Origin: Nitrosopumilales archaeon CG15_BIG_FIL_POST_REV_8_21_14_020_37_12
Lineage (GTDB): Archaea > Thermoproteota > Nitrososphaeria > Nitrososphaerales > Nitrosopumilaceae
Reading direction: 5' to 3'
DNA length: 5,413 nt
Assembly: GCA_002781805.1 (NCBI GenBank)
Contig: PFFZ01000039.1
Location: 9,730-15,142 of the forward strand
Positions 1-5,413 of this stretch are shown here, in pieces (the stretch's first letter is position 1; each line of letters begins with the position of its first letter). The position numbers and the translations under genes are program-made. The notes beneath the pieces were generated by a model that was not told the origin of the DNA, did no database searches, and saw only the letters and a list, made by a program, of their open reading frames with translations.

Positions 1-1206
1 AAAAATCCTGCACATGGTGGACTGACTGATAATGTTTTGATCTCCGTAATTGTACCTGTTTACAATCAACAAGATATGATTGACATAGTTTTTGATGCAA
101 TATTCAGATCTTCTTACAATAATATTGAAGTAATCGCCATTAATGATGGAAGCACTGACAATAGTCTTGAAGAATTAAAAAAAGTTGGAAAAAAATATCC
201 CAGACTCACAATATTGAACAAGAAAAATGAAGGTAAACGCAAAGCAATAGCTGATGGTTTTAAAATCTCTAAGGGGAATTATTTTGTTCTAATCGATTCT
301 GATAGCATAATTGACAAATATGCAATTGAGGAATTCGATAAAGCATTTGCAAGAGATAATAAAGTTGGATCTCTAGTTGGTCATGCAAAAGTCTGGAATG
401 CTGAAAAAAATATACTCACTAAATTTCAAGATGTTTGGTATGATTATTTTTTTAACATAAGAAAGACTACTGAAAGTACATTTGGCACTGTACTTTGCTG
501 CTCTGGTTGTTTGGCTGCATATAGACGAGAAGCTTTAGCACCATTTATCCCATTTTGGGAAAAGTCTAAAATTCATTATGGAGATGACCGAGAACTCACA
601 TCTTACGTGATTGCTCCAAAATGGGCTAAATCAGAAATTGAAAATTTGTATGTTAATAAAAATGGAACATCAATTCCTGCATTGACAAAAAAAACAATGA
701 AAGCAATGTCGGAATACGATGACGCTGAGGATAGGGCTTTGACCGCTCAATCACTTTTCAACTGGACATCAAAATATGTTGCAAGTTCCGTGGTATATAC
801 AGATGTTCCCGAAAAATGGAATATTTTTGTTAAACAACAAAAACGATGGAAAAAGGGTACTACAAGAGTTAACTTCTTTGTCAGTACATTCTTTTGGAAA
901 CGTAACCCTTTGATTTCCTTGATATTTTATCTAGATTTTATGTCCATGTTTTCAACCCCTCTGATCATGGTCACATTATTTGTTTATGTTCCAATAGTTT
1001 TACAGGATTGGACCCTTCCATTAGTATACTTACTAGGAATAATTCTTCCAGGGCTTGCACATGGAAGTGATTATAAATTCAGAGATACAAAATCTAAAAA
1101 CTGGAAATTCAAACCATGCATGGATCTAGTTACGACCTTTGTTACTTCTTGGTTGATATTTCCTGCAATATGGAGCTTCAAGAAAAATGAGTGGTTGACT
1201 AGATGA
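1..1206 (+). CDS. processive family 2 glycosyltransferase (hyaluronan/chitin/poly-GlcNAc synthase type), 5' end outside window
   Basis: Membrane glycosyltransferase that likely polymerises a nucleotide-sugar into a surface polysaccharide and may export it. Residues are counted from an in-frame TTG at 37. The fold starts with SVIVPVYN (3-10), then NDGSTD (36-41), the DSD metal/UDP motif (87-89), an acceptor-site stretch CSGCLAAYRR (155-164), GDDRELT (182-188), a second EDRALT (231-236), TDVPE (255-259) and QQKRW (267-271), which fits the QxxRW motif of processive synthases. Three or four membrane segments follow (about 290-322, 325-342, 361-381), ending in EWLTR. The frame is open to base 1 and no ribosome binding site sits before TTG 37. 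Relatives usually carry N-terminal membrane helices, so the true start is probably upstream and this entry is 5'-partial. The stop overlaps the deacetylase start (ATGA). Substrate is not determinable; GlcNAc is inferred from the partner gene. Confidence 0.9.
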   Translation, partial: KNPAHGGLTDNVLISVIVPVYNQQDMIDIVFDAIFRSSYNNIEVIAINDGSTDNSLEELKKVGKKYPRLTILNKKNEGKRKAIADGFKISKGNYFVLIDSDSIIDKYAIEEFDKAFARDNKVGSLVGHAKVWNAEKNILTKFQDVWYDYFFNIRKTTESTFGTVLCCSGCLAAYRREALAPFIPFWEKSKIHYGDDRELTSYVIAPKWAKSEIENLYVNKNGTSIPALTKKTMKAMSEYDDAEDRALTAQSLFNWTSKYVASSVVYTDVPEKWNIFVKQQKRWKKGTTRVNFFVSTFFWKRNPLISLIFYLDFMSMFSTPLIMVTLFVYVPIVLQDWTLPLVYLLGIILPGLAHGSDYKFRDTKSKNWKFKPCMDLVTTFVTSWLIFPAIWSFKKNEWLTR

Positions 1207-3620
1207 TGGTAGAAAAAAAAATACTTTTTTTATTTTTTGGACTTCTAATAATTCCTAGTTTGTCTGCAAATGTTGTAGCTGAAAACACATCTTTCCAAAT
1301 AGAACTAACATATCCTAATGGTGATAGAGTTCCTCTAGGAGGGCCTAAACTTGTCATTACATCTCAAGATGGTGTAATTAGTCAAGAGATAATGGGAAAA
1401 TCTTCAGAACCATATTTTACAGTTGAGTTGCCTACGAATATGAGATACAAAATCTTAGTCTATGTGAATGATATGTTGTCTGGAACAAAATATCTCTCAT
1501 TAGATGATAAAACTGACCAATTAATCAAAATACCAATAAATCCATCTGTAGGAATGAAGTTTTTTGCATATTATGAAGACGGAAAAACTCCAATTGAGAA
1601 TGCACTTTTGGAATTATATTCACATAAGGGTAACTTGATTAAAGTTGCAAAAACTGATGCAGAAGGAAAAACTCTGCGATTTTGGGTTTCATCAACTATT
1701 ATGGAAGGTGAGCATTACACGGCAAAAGTTTCCATTTCCGATAATTTGGTTTATGAATCAAAGAAAATAAGACTTGGCGCAGGTAGTGCAGATTTTGATA
1801 TAATCACAGATTGGCCGGCAACGGTGGATTATGTTAGAATCAATGCTAATTTGGAAAATTATCCTAAACATTCTTCGGAGAAAAACATTGTTGCCAAGAT
1901 TTTTAATGATCAATTTGAGAAATCTGCCACATTTATACGTGAAACTGCACATATTCCAGAATTACGTGTTGGAGAATACTATGTGGTGATTTTTGACAAA
2001 AATGATCCTTCTGTGTTATTTGCCAATCAAACAATATTAGTTGATAATAATTACGCAGAATATGATGTTTTCATACCTCAATCCACAATAGAATCAAATG
2101 AAAAATTAGATCAAATACCACAAAATAAAAGTTATTCAGATGTACTTGAATTTTCTAATGATTTTTCCAATTTAGCTTGGATGATGCAATCTTCTTCAGG
2201 AAATCAAATTAAAAATGTTAACTCTGATGTATTTCTACGATTGGACACTGATGGTGATGGCGATGTTGTATTCACCAGAAGTATATTCAATGAAACAGAT
2301 CTAAGTGATAAAAAAATTACAATCTCATATTATGTGGATAATCTCTTATCTTTGAAACAATTCTGGGTTTATTTCTCACATGATAACTTTGAGTCTTGGT
2401 ATACTTACAAGATCCCGATATCTGAAATAACAGAAGGCAAACTAATCATAGATACTTTTCAAATATCAGATTTTAACATAACAGGTGATCCAGATCCATC
2501 AAAAATTTCACAAGCTCAAATTAGAATAAAAGATAATTCCATCGAACCAGTAACAATTCATTTATTTGATTTTTATTCTGAAAGATCTCACTCAGATACG
2601 GTTACTGATGCTAGTTTTTCTACCGTTGAAAGTTGTAACTGTGTAGCATTCAGACTAGATGACGTTCAAGATTATTTCATAACAGATGTGCAAATGGCTT
2701 TAATTGAGAAATTTCAACAAAACGATGTAGATCTCACAATTGGAATCATAGCAAATAACATCGGGCATGACATGGACATGACTGAATTCATCTCAAACAT
2801 ATCTGACAAACCTGGCATTGAATTTGCCAATCATGGATGGGATAATGAATCGATTACACAATTTGATACAGTTGGTCAGGAGATGCTTTTACTCAAATCC
2901 AACAACAAGATTGCCAATCTGTTTGGTGTAAAGCCTACCGTCTTCATCCCTCAAAATAGTTACGATGATGAAACCGTTGCTGCCATGACATCCTTGGGGT
3001 TTACCCACTTGAGCTCTGAATTAGATTTTACAACTCCTCCGTTTCCTCTTTCAGGCCAAACACTGTATCATTTTCCAGAGACGGCATTTACGGGCAAATT
3101 AAATGAGGATAGAACCCAATTTGTAGGGCTGGGTGCCCACACCACATTTGAGCAGGTAGAAAAAAGCATATCTGAGCATGGATTTGCAGTTGTGACTCTA
3201 CATCCACAAGAGTTTTCATTGTTTTATAATCAGAATTACCAAAACAAAGTAAATCTTGCACAGGTTGAGCAATTGGAAGTATTATTTTCCAAACTAAAAG
3301 AACGCAACATAGACACAGTTCTGATAAGTGAAATAAACACTGAGCCAAATCAAGAGATACTTGTACCACAGTGGATCAAAAACAATGCAAAATGGTGGAT
3401 TGAAAACAGAGTATCTACAGAAGAATTTCTCAACTCATTAGAGTTTCTAGTGTCTACTGAAATTATTCACGTGTCACAAACGGAGCAAACTGACAAAATC
3501 TTTCACATTCCCAGATGGATACAGCAAAACATAGGGTGGTGGGTGGATGGACACATTAGTGATTCAGAATTTTTATCTGCCACTGAATTCTTGATACAAA
3601 ATGGAATTATCCAAATTTAG
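1203..3620 (+). CDS. secreted multidomain polysaccharide deacetylase (NodB-type) with C-terminal tryptophan-rich repeats
   Basis: An exported protein of 805 residues that likely removes acetyl groups from the polymer made by the upstream synthase. A signal peptide covers about 1-26 (VEKK, then a hydrophobic core, cut near NVVA/EN). Residues 30-300 look like Ig or carboxypeptidase-regulatory type beta domains. About 315-460 resembles a jelly-roll carbohydrate-binding module with DTDGDGD at 348-354. The NodB domain spans about 478-712: FRLDD (483-487, catalytic and metal Asp pair), NHGWDN (543-548, His motif), FIPQNSY (581-587) and LHPQEF (666-671, catalytic His motif). The second metal His expected at 548 is Asn. 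Two 37-residue repeats end the protein (721-757, 769-805). There is no membrane anchor after the signal peptide. ATG 1203 overlaps the upstream stop, implying coupled translation; ATG 1206 is an alternative. The deacetylase class is secure, but activity is uncertain given N548. Confidence 0.88.
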   Translation: MMVEKKILFLFFGLLIIPSLSANVVAENTSFQIELTYPNGDRVPLGGPKLVITSQDGVISQEIMGKSSEPYFTVELPTNMRYKILVYVNDMLSGTKYLSLDDKTDQLIKIPINPSVGMKFFAYYEDGKTPIENALLELYSHKGNLIKVAKTDAEGKTLRFWVSSTIMEGEHYTAKVSISDNLVYESKKIRLGAGSADFDIITDWPATVDYVRINANLENYPKHSSEKNIVAKIFNDQFEKSATFIRETAHIPELRVGEYYVVIFDKNDPSVLFANQTILVDNNYAEYDVFIPQSTIESNEKLDQIPQNKSYSDVLEFSNDFSNLAWMMQSSSGNQIKNVNSDVFLRLDTDGDGDVVFTRSIFNETDLSDKKITISYYVDNLLSLKQFWVYFSHDNFESWYTYKIPISEITEGKLIIDTFQISDFNITGDPDPSKISQAQIRIKDNSIEPVTIHLFDFYSERSHSDTVTDASFSTVESCNCVAFRLDDVQDYFITDVQMALIEKFQQNDVDLTIGIIANNIGHDMDMTEFISNISDKPGIEFANHGWDNESITQFDTVGQEMLLLKSNNKIANLFGVKPTVFIPQNSYDDETVAAMTSLGFTHLSSELDFTTPPFPLSGQTLYHFPETAFTGKLNEDRTQFVGLGAHTTFEQVEKSISEHGFAVVTLHPQEFSLFYNQNYQNKVNLAQVEQLEVLFSKLKERNIDTVLISEINTEPNQEILVPQWIKNNAKWWIENRVSTEEFLNSLEFLVSTEIIHVSQTEQTDKIFHIPRWIQQNIGWWVDGHISDSEFLSATEFLIQNGIIQI
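3363..3473 (+). repeat. first 37-residue Trp-rich C-terminal repeat (protein level)
   Basis: Residues 721-757 of the deacetylase. The pattern is VPQWIKNN..WW followed by STEEFL...EFL and ending II-H-V. It aligns without gaps to the second copy at 769-805, sharing P, WI, N, WW, S, EFL, EFL and II. Repeats of this kind recur at the ends of many secreted thaumarchaeal proteins. Their role is not known to me; cell-surface or S-layer attachment is a guess. Confidence 0.8.
3507..3617 (+). repeat. second 37-residue Trp-rich C-terminal repeat (protein level)
   Basis: Residues 769-805, pattern IPRWIQQN..WW followed by SDSEFL...EFL and ending GIIQI at the last residue of the protein. It is the same length as the first copy and separated from it by an 11-residue polar linker. 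At DNA level the copies have diverged, so the duplication is old. Confidence 0.8.
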
Positions 3621-3640
3621 TTATTTTTTTAAATAAAAAA
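3621..3640. terminator. two-way T-run terminator between convergent genes
   Basis: Directly after the deacetylase stop lies TTATTTTTTT followed by AAATAAAAAA. This gives a run of seven T on the + strand and six T on the - strand. Archaeal RNA polymerase stops at such T runs without needing a strong hairpin. The element is placed to end both the + strand operon and the small - strand genes that converge on it. Confidence 0.6.
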
Positions 3641-3736
3641 TTAAACCGTGACAGGTTTTATGAAAACAACTGTCACATTACCGTCGTAGATTTTCACCTT
3701 TGCTCTTCCAAACATTGGGACTCTTGAAATTTTCAC
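3641..3736 (-). CDS. small basic protein, 31 residues, GTG start with strong ribosome binding site
   Basis: I do not recognise this protein. It reads MKISRVPMFGR, then AKVKIYDGNVTVVF, ending IKPVTV; it is basic and rich in beta-forming residues. The start is chosen because a perfect GGAGG (complement of 3743-3747) lies six bases before the GTG, and because the GTG follows the stop of an upstream small frame by one base. An in-frame ATG at 3784 would give 47 residues (MKISSIQTKYRLRRH...) but would overlap the upstream frame and lose the good ribosome site. The T-run at 3621-3640 follows the stop. The start context is the main argument that it is real; length and lack of a known family keep confidence moderate. 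Confidence 0.5.
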   Translation of the reverse strand: MKISRVPMFGRAKVKIYDGNVTVVFIKPVTV

Positions 3737-3737
3737 T

Positions 3738-3872
3738 TTATGCCTCCGCAATCTGTATTTTGTTTGTATTGAGGATATTTTCATGACACATTTCTATCTT
3801 AAAACATATCATGCATGTTCTGAATCTCTCATCATATTCCCATTGATGGTTGTGATTATATTCCATTAACAT
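3738..3872 (-). CDS. small Cys/His-rich protein, 44 residues, possible zinc-binding
   Basis: The frame runs from ATG 3872 (second ATG at 3866) and contains EYNHNHQWEYDERFRTC, then CMICFKIEMCH. That gives Cys at 20, 23 and 29 and His at 7, 9 and 30: one CxxC plus CH, enough for a metal site but only half of a normal zinc ribbon. The frame stays open upstream to 3938, with a TTG at 3905 and a protein-like stretch (GSRIYLKNDKYSFEAE), so the gene may start earlier or have lost its N-terminus. Its end carries the GGAGG that serves the next small gene, with one base between stop and GTG, as in a tight operon. No ribosome site is evident before ATG 3872. Family unknown; zinc binding is inference. 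Confidence 0.45.
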   Translation of the reverse strand: MLMEYNHNHQWEYDERFRTCMICFKIEMCHENILNTNKIQIAEA

Positions 3873-3901
3873 CTCTGCTTCAAATGAATATTTATCGTTC
3901 T

Positions 3902-4258
3902 TCAAATAAATGCGGGATCCCTTTTTGGCACCCCGTAACTAACTATACACTCTATTATATTTTCATGAACAAATCTATACCATGCAAGTATTCCAAAAAC
4001 AAGTCATCACGACATCAAAGACAAAACCAGTCCCAAAACACACGTCTAAAATTACTTGGAGGGATATTCAGGGACTCTCTTGGATATTCCAAGATGAATG
4101 GTGATGTAGTGACAAGCAAGTGGTTTTAGATATTGAGATATTTTGTAAAATGCCTCAATATTAACAACCATGATGACTAGCATGCTTTTGTTCTCAAATT
4201 TATTCAGATTTTCTAATAATTTAGTTTGTAATACAAACTTTGTAATAAATGCCTTTTT
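3902..4258 (-). pseudogene. possible decayed membrane-protein gene, interrupted by stops
   Basis: One - strand frame keeps protein-like content across 4258-3902 but has stops: TAA at 4052-4054, TAG at 4046-4048 and a TGATGA pair at 4004-4009. The pieces include NIEAFYKISQYLKPLACH (within a 43-residue frame from ATG 4183), a hydrophobic TCVLGLVLSLMS, and LVFGILAWYRFVHENII. The last piece runs into a five-base homopolymer (3922-3926). Adding one base there would join it to the Cys-rich small frame. This may be a gene in decay or simply AT-rich noncoding DNA; similarity data would be needed to choose. It fills most of the gap before the copper-protein gene, and I see no other gene there. Confidence 0.27.
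4223..4239. promoter_or_regulatory. perfect inverted repeat, candidate operator
   Basis: AGTTTGTA, one central A, then TACAAACT: two perfect 8-base arms. The half-site TTTGTAATA recurs directly after it (TTTGTAATAAA, from 4240). It lies 61 bases before GTG 4292 and 129 before ATG 4352 of the copper-protein gene, a reasonable place for a dimeric regulator. The arms with a one-base centre cannot form a stable RNA hairpin, so DNA binding is the better reading. No regulator is identified. Confidence 0.35.
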
Positions 4259-4267
4259 TCAAACGAT

Positions 4268-4294
4268 GTTTGTGAAAAATAGGCGCCGTTTGTG
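4268..4294 (+). repeat. GTTTGTG direct repeat, 20-base spacing
   Basis: GTTTGTG occurs at 4268-4274 and 4288-4294, exactly 20 bases apart (about two helical turns), with GGCGCC at 4282-4287 between them. The core TTTGT is shared with the inverted repeat at 4223-4239. Together they could form an array of regulator sites in front of the copper-protein gene, or be chance in AT-rich DNA. Confidence 0.3.
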
Positions 4295-4351
4295 TATGAG
4301 CATATGATTCCAAAATTAAAAACAATTAAACTAGTTAATCTAGTTAGATGT

Positions 4352-5197
4352 ATGAATATACCATCTGGCCATCAGTTAAAAACAATGTTTTTGTTCGGGG
4401 TGTCGCTGTTTGTTGCTGGTTCATTTGGTATGGCATATGCACAAGACACTTTTACAATCAACATACCAACAGGTGCAGCAGATCCAAACGCTCCTTATTT
4501 TTGGCAAAGCGAAAAGGATGGTCGCACTAACGGGATCATTGAAATTAACAATGACAACACTGTTGTGTGGGAAAATGCAGATACTGCAGCACATACTGTG
4601 ACTTCTGGAACTCCAGAAAAAGGACCTGACAATATCTTTGACAGCGGTCTATTCCCTCCTGGCAGCTTATTTTCATTACAATTTACTCAAACAGGTAATT
4701 TCCCATACTTTTGTATCGTACATCCTTGGATGACAGGAGAGGTAATCGTTACAGAAGGATTGTCGATTCTCCCAGATGTGGGTAAAACAATCCCAAACAA
4801 TAGCGTTTCTTTTGATGTTGAATACAAATTCAGCAGACTATTGTCAAATCCTCAGATCAATGTTGATCAAAAATCAATTACTTTTGAACTGATGGGAAAC
4901 TCAAAGCATTCTGATCATAATCTCTTTCTAAAACTACCGTCCGCTCTTTTGGATGGACCTTATGTTATTTGGGTGGATGGTAAAAAAATAACGGATTTTG
5001 AACATGAAAAAGAAAATGACATGAATACTTTGTTGATTTCTTTGACAGAAAAATCTAAAATACTGACAATTGTCGGAACTTCTGTCATCCCAGAATTCGG
5101 TACAACCGTAATGATGATCTTGACAGCTGCAATCCTGTCTCTGATTATAGTGTCTACCAAATCTCGGTTTACTAACATGGTTTTTCAAAATCGATAG
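4352..5197 (+). CDS. secreted plastocyanin-like type 1 copper protein with PEFG-CTERM anchor
   Basis: Likely electron carrier on the outer face of the cytoplasmic membrane, serving the copper-based respiratory chain known in ammonia-oxidising archaea. Numbered from ATG 4352 (281 residues): signal peptide about 1-30 (core FLFGVSLFVAGSFGMAYA, cut before QD), cupredoxin domain about 32-135 with type 1 copper ligands H81, C121, H124 and M127 (CIVHPWM), a second beta-rich segment of about 110 residues with no clear family, then PEFG (247-250), a hydrophobic stretch and KSR, the PEFG-CTERM signal cut by an archaeal sortase-like enzyme. A nine-residue tail follows. The frame opens at GTG 4292, but ATG 4352 gives a normal signal peptide; ATG 4385 is also possible, with a short n-region. 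A convergent gene follows 70 bases downstream. Fold and anchor are secure; the exact redox partner is not. Confidence 0.9.
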   Translation: MNIPSGHQLKTMFLFGVSLFVAGSFGMAYAQDTFTINIPTGAADPNAPYFWQSEKDGRTNGIIEINNDNTVVWENADTAAHTVTSGTPEKGPDNIFDSGLFPPGSLFSLQFTQTGNFPYFCIVHPWMTGEVIVTEGLSILPDVGKTIPNNSVSFDVEYKFSRLLSNPQINVDQKSITFELMGNSKHSDHNLFLKLPSALLDGPYVIWVDGKKITDFEHEKENDMNTLLISLTEKSKILTIVGTSVIPEFGTTVMMILTAAILSLIIVSTKSRFTNMVFQNR

Positions 5198-5267
5198 TCT
5201 AAGACGTATCATCCTAAATTTTGAATCTATGTTTTATGTCATGTAATCTGTTGTTTGTACACGTCAA

Positions 5268-5413
5268 CTATCTCTTGTATTTTCTAAACAACACATATGC
5301 AATTCCTGCAATTATTAAAATAATTATGATTTCAAAAAGAAACTGTATGGGTGTGTCCTTGTTTGGTTCATGTTTGACATCTGCCTTGATTTCTTGATGT
5401 GGTAACTTTTCAT
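5268..5413 (-). CDS. C-terminal end of a single-pass membrane protein, 5' part outside window
   Basis: The - strand frame is open from the right edge to TAG at 5268-5270 and gives the last 47 residues. They are a polar, charged stretch (KLPHQEIKADVKHEPNKDTP), then a hydrophobic helix FLFEIIIILIIAGIAYVLF and the basic tail RKYKR. This is the typical end of a protein with an outside domain and one C-terminal membrane anchor, the basic tail staying in the cytoplasm. The helix lacks a PEFG motif, so it is not the same sorting class as the neighbouring copper protein. It is convergent with that gene. Function cannot be told from this fragment. Confidence 0.72.
   Translation of the reverse strand, partial: EKLPHQEIKADVKHEPNKDTPIQFLFEIIIILIIAGIAYVLFRKYKR

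Noticed and set aside
37..39. TTG at 37 as the true start of the glycosyltransferase
   Set aside because: No ribosome site at a suitable distance, the frame is open to base 1, and relatives usually have more sequence before the SVIVPVYN strand. It is kept only as an alternative.
1758..1952. Open frame on the - strand inside the deacetylase gene
   Set aside because: It is fully antisense to a well-supported coding region and shows no family motif.
3088..3369. Open frame of 93 residues on the - strand inside the NodB domain
   Set aside because: It is the shadow of a conserved coding region; the Cys- and Leu-rich content reflects the opposite strand.
3884..4129. Open frame of 81 residues on the + strand
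   Set aside because: No ribosome site, no recognisable motif, biased composition (many Lys, Ser, Asn, Gln), and it lies opposite more protein-like - strand pieces.
3641..4290. CRISPR array, tRNA or other structured RNA in the gene-poor stretch
   Set aside because: No regularly spaced repeats, no cloverleaf-like arms or TTCGA-type loop, and no GC-rich island were seen on either strand.
4292..4351. GTG at 4292 as the start of the copper protein
   Set aside because: It would put 20 extra residues before an otherwise normal signal peptide, has no ribosome site, and overlaps the repeat cluster; ATG 4352 is preferred.
4934..5212. Overlapping open frames on the - strand inside the copper-protein gene
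   Set aside because: They are antisense to the second domain and PEFG anchor, which are clearly coding on the + strand.

Overview
The window looks like a piece of an ammonia-oxidising archaeal genome (Nitrososphaerota/Thaumarchaeota, Nitrosopumilus- or Nitrosarchaeum-like). Evidence: strongly AT-rich DNA; a secreted blue-copper protein ending in a PEFG-CTERM sorting signal, a signature known from this phylum; and a secreted deacetylase ending in two 37-residue tryptophan-rich repeats of a type I know from thaumarchaeal surface proteins. The lineage call comes from protein features only, since no rRNA or other marker gene is present.

Left part (1-3620, + strand): two genes joined by an ATGA stop/start overlap. 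The first is a processive family 2 glycosyltransferase (hyaluronan / chitin / poly-GlcNAc synthase type) whose reading frame is still open at the left edge. The second is an 805-residue exported protein with beta-rich N-terminal domains, a NodB-type polysaccharide deacetylase domain and the two C-terminal repeats. Together they resemble the synthase plus de-N-acetylase logic of PgaC/PgaB or NodC/NodB, which suggests synthesis and modification of an amino-sugar surface polysaccharide. The exact polymer cannot be read from sequence. Two details stand out: the synthase has two copies of an ED-R-x-L-T-like motif, and the deacetylase has Asn in place of the second metal-binding His.

Middle part (3621-4290): a T-rich/A-rich two-way terminator, then about 650 bases with no long gene. 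On the - strand it holds a probable pair of small genes: a Cys-rich 44-residue frame followed one base later by a 31-residue frame with a perfect GGAGG ribosome binding site. Upstream of these (up to 4258) the same strand has protein-like stretches broken by stops, perhaps a decayed gene. At 4223-4294 there is a perfect inverted repeat and a pair of direct repeats that could be control sites for the next gene.

Right part (4292-5413): a secreted, membrane-anchored type 1 copper (plastocyanin-like) protein on the + strand, probably an electron carrier at the outer membrane face. It is followed, convergently, by the C-terminal end of a - strand protein with one membrane helix. The 70 bases between these two genes (5198-5267) show nothing I can name.
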